From: Symbiotaphrina buchneri
Lineage: Eukaryota > Ascomycota > Symbiotaphrinales > Symbiotaphrinaceae
Direction of reading: 5' to 3'
DNA length: 64,000 nucleotides
Assembly (NCBI GenBank): GCA_001599915.1
Contig: BCIG01000001.1
Span: 310,001-374,000 of the forward strand
Of the stretch, positions 47,568-59,869 are shown piece by piece; the first letter of the stretch is position 1; each line of letters opens with the position of its first letter. The translations under genes were made by a program, and so were the position numbers. A model generated the notes under the pieces. It saw only the letters and a list, made by a program, of their open reading frames with translations. It was not told where the DNA came from and did not search any database.

Positions 47568-48177
47568 ATGTCCTAGTATGTCCTCCGGCTCGTACCTCTT
47601 TCTGCGTGATGGATGCGACTGACACACCTATCTAGCTGTTATGACTCCTGGACCGGACGCTATTACACCTGTAATAGCAGTTGGAGGAATTGGGGAAGAT
47701 GGGTCTTGTTGGCCGTCATCATAGTCGTATTCCTCTTGGCCTTCTTCCTTTGCTCGTATGACTCTTCTCTCCGAGGATCCTTCCCCATGTTTGTAGCTAA
47801 TCATCGACCCAAGGTGCTTCACCGCGCGGCGTCGTCGTCGTGCAGGCCGGCAGCCATTCTATGGCACAGGCTGGGCCGCAGGTAAACCACCCGTTGGCCA
47901 CGGACCCGCAACCTACAATGGCGGATGGACGGGCAATCAGCAGCAACAACAACAGCAGCCTTACTACAGCAACCCTGAGCATGGTCAGGCAGCGCCGCCG
48001 TACTCGCCGCCTGCGAATCAAACCTACTACGGCGGCGAAAACCAGAGTTACTACAACCAGAACATCGAACTGCAGCAGCCTAGCACCTCATATCAGCCAC
48101 AGAGAGGTGGAGATGCTGTCTACGAGCCTCCAACTGGCCCTCCACCGGCCAAGCATGGAGATGGTGTCATTCGGTAA
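47568..48177 (+). CDS. RCR-domain membrane protein (chitin/Congo red resistance family)
   Basis: Three exons, 47568-47575, 47636-47755 and 47814-48177, give 163 residues. The first exon has just 8 nt (Met-Ser and two bases of Tyr). The protein reads CYDSWTGRYYTCNSSWRNWG, a single membrane span (WVLLAVIIVVFLLAFFL), then a Cys-Arg stretch (CSCFTARRRRRAGRQP). A Gln/Tyr/Pro-rich tail ends PPTGPPPAKHGDGVIR. Yeast relatives Rcr1 and Rcr2 act in vacuole or endosome trafficking of plasma-membrane proteins and alter chitin deposition. Tail PPxY-like motifs (PPYSPP, YEPPTGPPP) could contact WW-domain ubiquitin ligases, which is inference. The gene is convergent with SWD3. Confidence 0.88.
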
Positions 48178-48404
48178 TGACTTTTTGGGAAAGTCTCTTC
48201 GCCGCCAACACCTGTTTTCGTCTCACATGATGGGTGTCAACGACGTCTGGAGGCTGGTATCAGCCGCGGAATGGAGTTCAGCGTTCGAACTTGGCTACAT
48301 AAGGATTTGTTACAATGGAAAGTACTTTTTGCGAGTCCAGGACAGATCGATGTTTCATTTGTGTAAGAGTTGGTTCCAGTGAACTAGCCTTTTCTTCGTG
48401 ATTG

Positions 48405-49971
48405 TTACTCTATCCCTTCCATGGCATGCTCACCAGTGCCATCCACTTGCTCCCCGCGATCGGTTGCGTACTCTGCCGCCTTCCAGATCCTCACTGTATG
48501 ATCGAGCCCGCAACTGACCAGCTTTGGTTCTACTGGATGTGTGTCGACACCTAGTACGACGTCTTCGTGACCCTCAAGTCTCTGCAAGACTTTCTTTGAA
48601 ACCACATCCCATATGACCAAGGCGCCATCCTCACTCCCAGAGACAGCAAAGGCCTTCGTATTACCGGGTTCTCCGTACGTACCAAATGCGCCCCCAAGAC
48701 TGTACCGCTCGTTGCGATGACCTTGATATGTCTTCACACAGCGACCTTCGACGTAATCCCACAGACGAACGCACGAGTCAAGCGTCCACGCGAGGACATA
48801 CTTGCCGTTCGGCGAGAATCGCACGGAGGTCACGGCGGCATTGTCTTCGTGGACTAATGTTCGCAGACATTGCCCTGTTGACGTATCCCAGATCCGTCTG
48901 GCGAGGCTATTCTGAGCAATGACTTAAGAAAAGGAGAAAGGATCCCACGTACATCAATCCGTCACTCGCACAGCTGACGACCAAGGTTCCATCACGTACG
49001 AAGTCGACCCCGCCCACTGGGTCTGAATGAGCCGGCAAGGAACGCATCGCTCTTCCGCTACGCACATCCCAAAGAATGACTGCCTCATCGTAGGATCCGC
49101 TTACTAGCATGTTGCCTTTCGGCGAAAAGGCAATCGAATAGATGTAGTTATGATGGCCGAGGAGGGGCGTAGGGTGGGGTTTCCCCTGTATCAAGGACAG
49201 ACGTCAGCGCGTGGGTGGAGAAAGCGAGGGAACTTATTTCATACCGTCGAGATATCCCAGAAACGAATGGACTTGTCGTCCGAGCCGGAAGCCAGGATCT
49301 TCGAGTCCGGGCTCCATGCTATTGTGGAGATGCCAGCCAAATGTCCTTCGAGAGTTTGGCAATGCTTGCCAGTATGTGCGTCCCATATTTTGATTGTTGC
49401 GTCAGCGGCTGTAGAGCGCGTGGTCAGTCCGAAATCCATAATTGTCCCTATTTTCGAGAGAATGGAACTCACAACAGCTGGCAATCCATAGCCCATCTGG
49501 CGAGAACTTCACTTGCGCGACCGCTCTCTTGTGGCCTCTTAGAATAAGGGTAGGCTTGTAAAGCACCTCTGGGCCGGTCGCGGGCGGCAACATTGGGGTG
49601 AGCGCCTCTGGTGTCGGCGCCCTAGGTTCGAGTTGCTCATGGCCCTCTCTCCCATCTGCCAGATCAGATGGCCTCCTGCTATGGCCCCTGCGATCTCTGT
49701 AATAGGAGTGACCCGTGTGACCCAACTCATCCGGGCTATCATGGCCCTCATCATACTGCCGGAAGCTTCTTCGCCTTGCTCCATCCGAGCCGTGACGTGC
49801 ACCACGGACGCTCGAGTGTCTTCTCCTTGCCCGTTCTTCCTCATCCGAGCTCTGAGCCAGCTCGTCCCGCGAACTGTATTCAGGTGTTCGATCATAGGGA
49901 CTCAAGACCCGTTGGCGCTTGGGGGATCGCGATTCAGCGGGCGGGCTTCTTGGGGAGCTAATGCCTGACAT
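48405..49971 (-). CDS. SWD3: WD40 protein, COMPASS subunit Swd3 / WDR5-like
   Basis: Four exons: 49473-49971, 49245-49408, 48953-49185 and 48405-48897 (introns of 64, 59 and 55 bp), giving 462 residues. WDR5/Swd3 is a structural WD40 subunit of the Set1 complex, which methylates histone H3K4. An Arg/Ser/Asp-rich N-terminal extension of about 125 residues leads into a seven-bladed propeller: LRGHKRAVAQVKFSPDGLWI, ADATIKIWDAHTGK, SDDKSIRFWDIST, LLGHHNYIYSIAFSPKGNML, SYDEAVILWDVRSG, LDSCVRLWDYVEGRC and LDHTVRIWKAAEY. The propeller order and spacing fit WDR5, but other WD40 proteins share these repeats. The first two introns split the first and second blades. It is divergent from ISC1 over 363 bp. 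Confidence 0.85.
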
Positions 49972-50334
49972 GGTGACTCCCTCCTGTTGCCTGCTTTGGA
50001 ACGCTTCGTACTGTCAGTATATGAGGACGCGGTCGCGCGACAGAAATGCCCCAATTAACGATGTCGAAGAACGCTAGAGAGTATATGCGCCAATAATGGC
50101 TAATCAGATGACGCCCAGGCAAGGCGGTGAGACAAGGCAGCTTATCGTCATTATCAAAACATCGATCGTACCCGGAACCAGAAACTTGGGAACCTAGAGC
50201 ATCACAGCCAACTGCCGTCGGAGTCTACGGAGTACAAATTTTCAGATGGCTTCTTCTGTCGTATCTACTCTGCTTACAGCTCCATGAGAATCTGCGACCT
50301 GGCATAGCCTCCATACGATCGGAGGGCGTGCACA
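49972..50334. promoter_or_regulatory. Shared divergent promoter (SWD3 / ISC1)
   Basis: The 363-bp interval between start codons must serve both genes. It contains TCTACGGAGTACA near 50225. No TATA box is evident. Confidence 0.45.
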
Positions 50335-51904
50335 ATGAGGAACGAAAATATGAGTGACTTGTCCGTGGAGCGACCGTCTGCTCTCAACATTCTAACGCTC
50401 AACTGCTGGGGCCTCAAATACATTGCAAAGTACCGAAGGGAGCGGCTCAACGAGATAGGGCGGCAGATTGCATTGGCCACCCCGACGCCGGACATTGTTG
50501 GCCTTCAGGAATGCTGGACGCATGAGGACTACCGGAGCATTCGGGAGCAGACGAAGCATATTCTCCCCTATGGCAAATTTTACCACAGCGGCATCTTCGG
50601 CGGTGGGCTCGCCATACTGTCAAGATGGCCTCTGGAAGAAAGCACAATGGTTCAATACTCGCTCAATGGGCGCCCTTCGGCGTTCTGGCGTGGAGACTGG
50701 TTCGTGGGCAAGGGGGTTGCATGCGCGAAGATCCGCTATGGACCAGGGGCCAAAGACGTTGCAGAGGTGTTTTGTACGCATGTAAGTAGCTGAGCGACTG
50801 CCACGGCTATCTTTCTACTGACTCTCCTTTTAGCTCCATGCGCCATACGAACGGGAGCCGAACGATTCGTACATCTGCCACCGGACTGCGCAAGCATGGC
50901 AGATCAGCAAGCTCATGCGCGGTGCACATGAGCGTGGTCATCTTGTGATTGGGCTAGGCGACTTCAACATGATACCCCTGTCTCTAGCACATCGTCTCAT
51001 TACGACACATGGTCGGGCAAAGGACGCCTGGAGATCCCTCGTGCCAGATTCGTCTCTGGGAGCCGCCATTGACGAGGTTGAGCGGAAACGAGGGCTGCCG
51101 GTTCCGTCCGCGGAATACAATCTCACGGTCAATGGAGCCACATGCGACAGCGTGATGAACACATGGCGGTGGAACAAAGACGACCAGAAACGACTGGCAA
51201 AAGGACAGGATATCACGGTGGACCCAAAGACTTTGGACCCGAAAGCGAAGCGACTTGACTACATATTTGTCGGGAACGGAGATCCAGATGCAGGAGCGGC
51301 GCCTGGCAGCTGGACTGTTTCTCAAGCCAAAGTCGGCATGACCGGACGACATCCATCCCTGAAATGCTCATTGAGCGACCATTTCTCCGTCGAAGCCACT
51401 CTGACCTGGACGCCGCGTGAATTGACCGAGAACCAAGAGTCTCAAGACAACTCGGGTAATGGCTTGATGCTAGAGAAACCCGTCTCAGTGACCGAGTCGG
51501 AGACCGGCCACGGTATCTCTGCGCCACCAGAGCCATCATCGGGCCTGCTCCCATCCAGCACGTACGACGAGATCCTAGCGCTGATTCACAAGTACACCCT
51601 ACGGGAGCGAAAGCAGCGGCGCTGGCGACTATATCACTTCTTGGCCTCGTTTGGCGTCTCGATCGGCTGCCTGGTCGCGGTGTGGTGGTCGCCGCGCAAC
51701 TTCGTCGCCTTCATCCTGATGTTCCTCAGCACCCTTGGGCTCGGCACCGGCGTGCTCGACGGGCTCATTGGAGGCTTGTTCGTCGGCGCGGAGCTGCGGG
51801 CGCTGAAGGAGTTTGAGTGGGAGATGAAGAATGTGGCCAGAGCGGCGCGGGGTGAGCGCGACGATCAGAGCTATGATGCGGTCAGGGACTGGTATGATGA
51901 ATAG
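50335..51904 (+). CDS. ISC1: Inositol phosphosphingolipid phospholipase C (neutral sphingomyelinase family)
   Basis: Two exons, 50335-50781 and 50834-51904 (52-bp intron, GTAAGT...TTTTAG), give 505 residues. The enzyme splits inositol phosphosphingolipids to ceramide and acts at ER and mitochondrial membranes. Metal and catalytic motifs of the endonuclease/exonuclease/phosphatase fold are present: LTLNCWGLKY, GLQECWTHED, FCTHLHAPYE, GLGDFNMIP, RLDYIFV and LSDHFSV. A less conserved linker then leads to two C-terminal membrane spans (HFLASFGVSIGCLVAVWW and the FILMFLSTLGLG region) and a charged tail (LKEFEWEMKN), as in yeast Isc1. A Met codon at 50350 is another possible start. Confidence 0.93.
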
Positions 51905-52617
51905 GGATGATGCAGATATGAATCATTGCATGGAATTGGAGCGCGCTGTTTCGCATTCTCTGAAGCTAGCGTTTTGTGCGAGCAATGATGCTGTCCTTTG
52001 TGGAGTATAAGTGGGTCGCATACTATAGATAAGATATGGAGATAAGGAGCTGTCAAAGTGGGCTGTCTAAAAAAGAGGGGAATTACCATCTTTGCGATAG
52101 CCTGTGGATTAGGGATTAGGGATTGATTGCCTCCTACTCCTAAGATGGAGATTGGCCTCAGAAAGTATATCTGAATGTCTGAATAAGATTTGTATAATAG
52201 CACTTCCGCGAGGAAGAAATTCAAGAACTCTATTAAAAGTACAGACCACCAAGAGCATAACGCCTCTCGTCGAGCCATGGGTAGTCGTCCAATACGCCGT
52301 CCGCCCTAGAACGCTTCAAAGACTTGCAATCCCTGACCAGCAAGGAATCAAAGCTATTTTCCGGAGAACCCATTATCATGAACCATAACCATGCGTGTAC
52401 GTAGAAGCAGTCCAACTGTCGTGCAGTTGTCAAAAATAGAATGTAAGCGTCACCCTCCGCCGACCAGGGTAGAGAATCGTCATGTCGAGGACAACCGTGG
52501 CTGGGAGGTGACCAATATATGAGAGTCCAGGATCATTGTACATTTGTCCACTCTGGAAGCAATCTGCCGTTGACCGCAAACTTCCCAGGGTGCATCTGAG
52601 AGCATCGTCTGGCGGGC
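51905..52617. other. Convergent 3' intergenic region
   Basis: No gene is seen. A short tandem of GGATTAG units lies at 52106-52124; its 7-bp period is not the TTAGGG telomere unit and it is too short to mean much. Confidence 0.6.
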
Positions 52618-53187
52618 TCAATGGCCCGAATCCTCGAGACCATGGGCAATGGCATCAACGACCCCGTCCTTGTCATCACATACGCTGCTCTTGCGGCGCT
52701 TGTGATCCTTGAGCTCCTTCTCGGCCTCCATCAGGCGCGTCTGGACCCAGGTGCGGAAACCGATGTCGTGCTTGACGCTATCGCAATTGAGCAGCGTCGT
52801 CAGCGTGGATTTGATCTCGTTGTTGACCACGCACAGTCTCTCTTCGTCTTCGTCGAGCTCGGCGCTCGGCGTAGGTTGTGAAGAAGACGGTGACGGCGAG
52901 GATGAGGGAGAGAAGTCGTCCGAGTAGTTGGAAGAGAGCGAGGCCCGACGAGGTTCTGAGGTAGCGCTGGCCGCGCGGTGACGCGGCGGTGACTGTGACA
53001 AGGAGAGGCGGCGGGCCAGATCTTCGTGTTGGGAGTGGAGGAGGTATTTCTGGAGAGACAAGGCCTGCCGGAAGCTCAGTCAGTTTCAAGGGCCTTGACT
53101 TGCTCGAAATTGGACAGTAGACAATGGATTGGGACATACCCTTTCTGGGGACTTGTTCCGCGGATTCGCCAGGTAGAAGGAAGACAT
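52618..53187 (-). CDS. Small Ser-rich hypothetical protein
   Basis: Two exons, 53140-53187 and 52618-53064 (75-bp intron, GTATGT...CGGCAG), give 164 residues. The start MSSFYLANPRNKSPER joins ALSLQKYLLHSQHEDLARRL, a probable helix. A Ser/Pro-rich middle follows (SPSSSPSPSSSQPTPS). A second helical part ends the protein, ERLCVVNNEIKSTLTTLLNC to MEAEKELKDHKRRK. I do not recognise a family. The exon join is in phase, both splice sites are standard and the coding is uniform, so a real small gene is likely. No membrane segment or signal peptide is seen. Confidence 0.65.
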
Positions 53188-55398
53188 GGTGACCGGCGAG
53201 ATGTGAATGGACGGTGAAGGAAAGGAAGGAGGGAAGCAGAAGGAGATACCTCCTGCGCAGAAAGCAAGCTAAGGAGAGTGAGGACGGAGAGGTTGCAGTG
53301 GTCTGGGCTTGGCTTAACGGCGTGGCTCCTCAATACCACGCAAGGGGATACGTTGTGGCTGATGTGGAGATTGCGTGTGCATGGAGGATGAGGCGTTGCG
53401 GAGGGAAGGCACGGTGTTGGCCCGTTTATAGACAGTCCACCATATGGAGATGTCTGAATTGATTGTTCAATGGATAGACAGGTGTGTGGATGAATGAATG
53501 GACAAAGATATATTAAAGATCGTCTGGCGGGTAGGAAGGATATGAAGTATCTGTAAGGTAAGAATGACAGGGTATGGTAGCTGACCTCAACCCATCCGAC
53601 CCTATCACGTCTTCGTACCAATAGTCCCACGCCTATTATTTCCCCATTACTGTGGATGAGGTGGTGTCGTCGCATGGACCGCGTAGTCCTGAAACATCCT
53701 AGACCAGCGGTGATTTTTCCTGGATCCAAGGTTTGTGCGGGCGACAACAGCACCGTCAGCAGGTTAATCTTGCCAACTTTACCAATTACACGCTGAGGTG
53801 AGTTTACGCTTTCGGGCTTCGGGGGTTGGCACAAAGAAAGGGGGGTGGGCAATTGCGCATCGCATCATCGTTTCCGGTCCGTCAGTTAGTTCCCCAATAA
53901 TACGAAATGACAAGGAAAGGGGGTCCTTTGACTTTCAATTCTTGGTCGATCCTCGCGTCAGGCCTACGAATACCTTAGGCTTGAACGAGGTTACGTGCAA
54001 CGCTAGATCGGCGATTCCTTCCACACCTCCACACCTTGGAGACGCCTGTCGGAATTGTTTCTACGAGTACAGGTAAATCTCTTGCGTACCTGTATGTTAG
54101 CAAGGAAGGTAATCTTACTTTGCAGGACCCGACAAGGAAAGTAACCTCTTGGTATTCCGAGCTTACAGAGGCTAAAGTATCGCCCCGGTCTCAGAGTTTC
54201 CCGTCTCTCCCCAGTATGAGGTCAGGCAGGTACGCATTTTTGCTATCATTTGAACTCTCATACTGCGCGAACTACCTCTTCTCTCACGATGGTTAAATGA
54301 AGTGCTAGGTACAGACCCGTGGCCTTGGTGCATGTGCGTGCATGCAACACAAGGTACCTTAAGGTACAGACAGGTCATTCTTAAGGCAGTCGTACAAAGG
54401 AAATCGGCAAGGATTCCGAAATTGATGATGGCAATCGCATGTCATTCGCATGGCATTCGGAATTCCCATCCGCGCAGGTCTGCATCCACCTCGTCCGAGC
54501 GCAGCGTTTAAGTGCCCTGGTACTGAAACGTCGCACTCGTCGTCCAGCATGCACGCATGGATCATAAAAAAATTCAACATCAACGCATCCACAGTTCCTT
54601 CTTGCCACTTGCTCTACTGTGTTTGATTGCCCCAACGGAATATTTACTACTCCAGGCTAAATTGGCTGATTTCGTTGATTCCGGGCCGACATATGGACAG
54701 CATTGTAATTATGGTGTTGCCTGAAATAAATGTGCCATCCGTGCCGCGGCTACTGGAACACGGCAGCCGCACAAACCTCCTTTGCTTGAGTAGGTGTACA
54801 CCCGATACGCCAGCACGCACGTCCACGTATCAAATCGACCAAGCTTTTCATTCTTCTTGCACTCCAGATTTCAGGTCGTCGATCAGCAACGTCACTACCC
54901 GCTGTCACAGCATTTCTCTGTGTCCTTTTGGCGAATCTGCTATCGGATTGGAAATTGCAAGGCACATGCCTTCGTCGGCTAGCTACATTCTTCGCTCGCT
55001 GCTATCACCTCCTTCACTTCCATCAGGGGTACAGTGAATGAAGGAAAAGAGGACATGCCTCCTTCACTACCCACGTCATCTGCCAGAAGGACCCTCAAAT
55101 TCCTTGACATGTGCTATAGCGAAAGAACATCAAACGCCCTCCGTTCCGAAGTAATGCCTTGCCGCGCCCGAGCAGATCCAAGCAGAGAAGTAGGGGGATA
55201 CGTCAAAGAGACTATGCTATATGCACTGCAACGCCACGATCATGACCGCTCCAGATGCGCCCTGCTTCCCTCATGTGTCTCCCATGTAAATGCATCAAGA
55301 TGCAACGCAGAATCAAGTCAAAAGTACTTTCAGCCATAAGGTCGTTATCTTATTCATCTCATCGTTAGGTTGAACAAACACAAACAATGCGCCCACCA
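53188..55398. other. Long intergenic region, no supported gene
   Basis: The left 0.7 kb is upstream of the small Ser-rich gene and is probably its promoter and leader; long open frames there lie mostly on the same strand as that gene but lack family features. TACCTTAAGGTAC-type motifs occur near 54355. The rest, to the cullin stop, shows no coding signal I can defend, though a poorly conserved gene or non-coding RNA cannot be excluded. Confidence 0.5.
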
Positions 55399-58262
55399 TC
55401 ATGCCAGATACCTGTACGTGGCAGGACGGTCCCGGTCTTCAGATTCGACCCGTTCCAGGTACTCACGTTCGATCAGACTCTCGATGCGCTTTTTGAGCAT
55501 CGTGATTTCCGGCTTAAAACGTGATGAGAGCTGGGAGATGACTTCGGTGATGAGCTGCTGGTGCGATAGCTCTTTGCGTTGCCTGACATACCAACTCCGT
55601 TAGCCTATCCTTGCCTCGGTATCGGGGGTGGCACTTACTTCATGATCCGAACAATGGCAGCTTCGATATTGCCGTCTCGCGATTGATTGTTCTTCTTCTC
55701 CGTCTCCCTGCGCTCCGCTTCCGCCTCGACCTTGTTACCACCAGCCACCACGCCAACTTTGATCTTGAGGAATTTACTATGGAAAGAGTCGTTGAAATAG
55801 AACTTGTCGGTCCGCTTGACGTCCTTGCTCATCGGCTCCTTGCGCAGGACTCGCGTCTTGGGCGCCACGGCAAGAGACTGTAGGTTGCGGATCAGTTCAT
55901 TGGTCGGAATATTCGTCCGTGCTTGAATGTCCTCGAAGGTATAGTACTCGCCCGCAGCCAGTCTGTTGAACAAACACAGAATCACCATCGCATATGTGGA
56001 TACGTTCAGTTCATGTCGTCTCTCCCTACCCAGCGTCGCCTCCTTGCCTGGCACTTTGGGGAAAGTGGCTCTCACATCAGCAGTGCCCATTGTAGGCATC
56101 CAGGTGAGTTTGCGGCCACTATGTTTGCCGAGATAGAAGCTCTCAAAGCTCTGTTTGACCTTTTCAATCTCCTCTGGAAAGATGCATTGGGATAGCACGT
56201 CCCCTTCGCCAGCTGCTGCTCGCATGGAATCCGTGGGCCAGTATGTCGTGGTTAGCACATAGATGCCGAGATCCGGGCGTCCCAGATCCGCATCTCCAAG
56301 GCCGGCAATGTGGTTCGAGAAACCTTTCGTGAGCTCGGTCGAGACAGACATATCCCTAAACATACCCTCCAGCTTTTGAGTGAAATGATTTCCAATCTCG
56401 ATCTTCATACGCGAGACCATCTGCTTCTCAACATCCATGCTGACCGAGCGGCCCATGAGCAGGCGTCTAGACAGATGTTTTTTGTAATATCCTTCGAACA
56501 GGTCTTTCTCCGTAATATACCGTATCAGGACGATGGCTTTCTCCAGTACTTCGTCGACTTCATTGTCAGTCTTGCCTTTCAGCCCCTTCTTGAGATTATC
56601 ATCCAAGAATAACGATATGTACTCAGCACTTCGAGGCAAGGCATTGATGAAGTCCGTGAAGCTCCGCGTGATTGCCGTCTGGAGCCCCTGATCCGAATCC
56701 AAAGCTCGCTTCCAGACGTCATCGTATTTGTTTTTCAGTTGTAAGACATCATCAACCCACTTGATTGCAGCCAGTGTCTGTTGGTTGACTGCCTTCTCCG
56801 GAGCAGCTTTGCCTTCGCCCTTATCCTTCTCGTCCTCTCCTTCTTTTGCTACTCGCAGTGGCATAGATTCCGCAATTGTCATTGCCGCCTTGTTGATCTC
56901 GTGCCCCTGCTCCATGATACGCTTCTGTATAGCATCCTTGAGGACCTCTTTCTTCGAGTCTACACGAGAGACAAGATCGTAGACCAGCGCCAAATCGTCC
57001 GTACGATCATTGTCGAGCATGAATTTGACACCACTACCTTCAGTCTCAACCACCTCTCTGATATACGGTCTGATGAGCTCCTCCTCCAGGACCTCCTTGA
57101 TCTTAGGTGCCGTCAAGGGAGATAGCGTGGACCTGCAGCGTTCTTCCTCTTCCATGATCCGTTTCCTAGCATGTCTAATGAACGTCGCGGCATCTGCATT
57201 TCGTAATAATGATTCTCCTTCAGCCCGATAGAAGGCCCTGCTTGCTTTCAGGAATTCATCCTCGAATGATGTCAAGTAAAGCTTTGAGCTCTCATCTTCG
57301 TCTTCGGTTTCATACAAGCCCTCCAACATGTACACGCAAGACCGTATTAAGCTCTTGTCGATGATGTCACCCTCACGCTCCATTTGAATCTGCTCAAGTA
57401 TAACAGAATTGAGGATCTCGGAGGCGGTTGTGCCAGTACCCGCAATCGGAGTGCGAAGAACATGATCTCTGAACAATGTCATTGACGCCACGAATATTGA
57501 AGGACGTCTATTGTCCGCGCAATAAACACGGTCCTAAAGCACTGTCAGCTGGCGACTCACTCATTATGGCTTGGCAGCAACACCAAGGCTAGGTGGGACG
57601 TACCATGTACATGAGCACATCTGTTGTCATATTCATGCATAGATTGTGGTCTTCCCAAGCTTCCTTGATGCCTTTCAGAAACCTCTCTCCAGCCGCTCTC
57701 TTCTCTGTCGAGGTTGTAGCACCAATCCCACCTACTCTATTACCTAGAAGGCTTCCCGATACTAGCGCAGCAATACGACCCCGAACTTCTCCTTTCAACC
57801 AGTCCTCCTCGAACTTTTTGACATGTTCATAGAGTTCCTCGCCTTTTTTCTTTAGCACAAGTTTATAGGCGTTGCGGTAGAGTTCCTCAAAGGACAATTT
57901 GGACGCATTCTTTGTATGTATCTCTTGCAGCGAGGCGGCGAGAGTCGTCCAGGTTGCTGAGAAGTCCACGCTGTCTCCCGGTGTTGTCAAGCCCTTGGTG
58001 CCGGTCAGCGATTCTGGGTTCAGACTCTTACAGGACAAATTCGTGGAGATGTCATCAAAGGCTTAGGGTGTATCTCCATGGAGATATGGAGACACGCGCA
58101 AGCAGAAAATGAGCAGCCATCACAAAGGGTGCCTGCTCGTGGAGGTGACGGAGCCTCAAATGAGAGCTGCGAACTACCCCGCCATAAGACTCGGGATATC
58201 AGACGAAAGAAACTTACACGTCTCGGAGGCTTGATCTTCCCCTTACCACGACCGGAATACAT
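55399..58262 (-). CDS. Cullin-3
   Basis: Exons: 58218-58262, about 57604-57993, 55639-57533 and 55399-55582, giving about 837 residues. Cullin-3 is the scaffold of BTB-based RING ubiquitin ligases. It starts [15 protein letters not shown], then has cullin repeats ([20 protein letters not shown] near the start), the cullin-homology region ([20 protein letters not shown]) and a C-terminal winged-helix. The neddylation site is in [14 protein letters not shown], where the Lys codon is split by the 56-bp last intron. The acceptor of the first intron is uncertain: 57993 gives [15 protein letters not shown] in phase, while earlier AGs would add a few residues. The first intron (about 224 bp) is long for this genome and contains a 16-bp palindrome. 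Met at 58262 agrees with other fungal orthologues. Confidence 0.92.
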
Positions 58263-58815
58263 GCTCGCGACGACTCACACGTCAAGCAGCGCGACCTCAG
58301 TAGCAATGGGAGTTTGCGAGGCTGTTGTAGAGAGTTTGGGACTACCAAGGCTGACTGACGAGCTAGAAGGTACGTGCATGGGCCCCACTAGGGAGAGTAA
58401 GGCACTTCTTAGAGCAGAGAGATGTCAGAGGTTAGACAGGAACTTCAATGTGCGAATGTTCTGAGTGCGTGTCATCGCTTCTCGGCCAATGCTGAAGACT
58501 CTCGGAGAGAAACGCAGTTTTGGATGTTGTTGACTTGACTGCACAAGTGAGGTGGACGAGACAAGCCTTGCGAGCAACGAGGCGTTCCTCCGTACCTGTA
58601 CTGTAACCTGAGCTTGAGCTTCGGGGAACGGGATTTGCCGTCCGCATTTTACGGAGTATCGAAGCTATCATCGTCGCATGGAATAACTTCTGACTCTCGC
58701 CCTTTACTCCCGGTCTGAACATAAGAAGACGATACAGAGCAAGCTCACTTGGTCTCTTTCTTCTGCATTGCTCAAAATATCTAGCACGCCCTAACGCCCT
58801 TGTGAGGCCATCAAC
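58263..58815. other. Divergent intergenic region (CUL3 / ZIM17)
   Basis: A 553-bp interval between start codons holds both promoters. TTTACGGAGTATC lies near 58650. No gene is supported. Confidence 0.6.
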
Positions 58816-59419
58816 ATGCAGGCGACCCGGTCACTGCGGCGCGTATTGCCCGCTTTATCGATCACATTCCGAGGTAGGACGGCCGCCGTTGGTCCTCTTC
58901 ACCCAAACGCTGGCGCATTACCTTGGGCATCCGGTGGGCGGCTGGTTCGACTCCCTCCGGCAATACGTGACCCTCGCCATACGCCGAGTCGACTCTCATC
59001 TACGACTTCGGCGTCCGCTGAGTCCTCAGGGTCGTCATCAGGCGGTGCACAGGCACAGCCGGAAACACCAGCCTACGAGTTAACGTTCACCTGCAGACCA
59101 TGCAGTCATCGGTCAAGTCACAGAATATCGAAACAGGCCTACCACCACGGCACGGTGTTGATCACGTGCCCTGACTGCAAAAATCGACACGTAATAAGTG
59201 ATCACCTCAGGGTCGGTTCTCCATCCCCTCCGGCAGCTGCAGGGACTCCGGTCCACCGTTCCCTTATACGGATGCTGACGTTTCTCCGACTAGATATTTG
59301 GTGAGAAGGCGAGGACTTTTGAAGAAATCCTGAAGGAGAGGGGAGAGCTGCTGAAACAAGGTGCTCTGGATGGAGATATAGAATTTTGGGATGACGGTAC
59401 AACAAGAAGGAGGACTTGA
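58816..59419 (+). CDS. Mitochondrial Hsp70 escort protein Zim17/Hep1 (DNL-type zinc finger)
   Basis: Two exons, 58816-59211 and 59294-59419 (82-bp intron, GTCGGT...CGACTAG), give 173 residues. The protein keeps matrix Hsp70 (Ssc1) soluble during protein import and folding. The N terminus (MQATRSLRRVLPALSITFRG) is a typical matrix presequence, followed by a variable Ser/Ala-rich linker. The zinc finger spans about residues 88-132, with ELTFTCRPCSHRSSHRISKQ, YHHGTVLITCPDCKNRHVIS and DHLRIFGEK; the four Cys form two CX2C knuckles. The C-terminal helix (TFEEILKERGELLKQGALDG) is also conserved. The donor GTCGGT is weak, but the join restores the family sequence. Confidence 0.93.
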
Positions 59420-59869
59420 TATGGTGGTCTCAGGTCAGCAAGATGTCGTCCTTTTGCTTTCACTCGGAATACCCCTTAGCATTAAAGGAGCATACATGGC
59501 GTTCGTTGTATTCTTTCCCGCCAGGCGCTTGGATGAGTATGATGTCATTAAGGTAAACCTCGTAAAATCGAGCATGCCCCAGTTCTAAGTGCCCGGAAGT
59601 ACGAGTATTACAGCGGAGAATAAGGCTATAGAACCTCTTATCTATGTGATTGTTGCACGGGAATGGACAAGGGATTATTCTATGGCTTTGTTCCGTCTCA
59701 TGGGGAGCGATGCTTATGCTTGGGGCCCACTTGTCATTCTTAATCCCATTGGTCGAAAAAGACTACAATCCGTAACAAGCATTGATCCCACCAGAACTCT
59801 GCTTCGTAACGTGAGGCAGGCAATCCTCCAGTAATTCTCGAAACAAATGCGACTGCTTCAAGCGCAGAG
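59420..59869. other. Intergenic, ZIM17 3' flank and GDH2 promoter
   Basis: A 450-bp interval with no repeats or supported gene. Confidence 0.6.

Noticed and set aside
52106-52124. Interstitial telomere repeat
   Set aside because: The period is seven bases (GGATTAG type), with under three units, so it does not match TTAGGG.
53076-53852. 258-codon minus-strand open frame
   Set aside because: It overlaps the first intron and leader of the small Ser-rich gene, whose spliced frame is better supported; its own sequence shows no domain or coding style.
54627-55037. 136-codon plus-strand open frame in the long intergenic gap
   Set aside because: No family resemblance, no splice context and a composition like the surrounding non-coding DNA.
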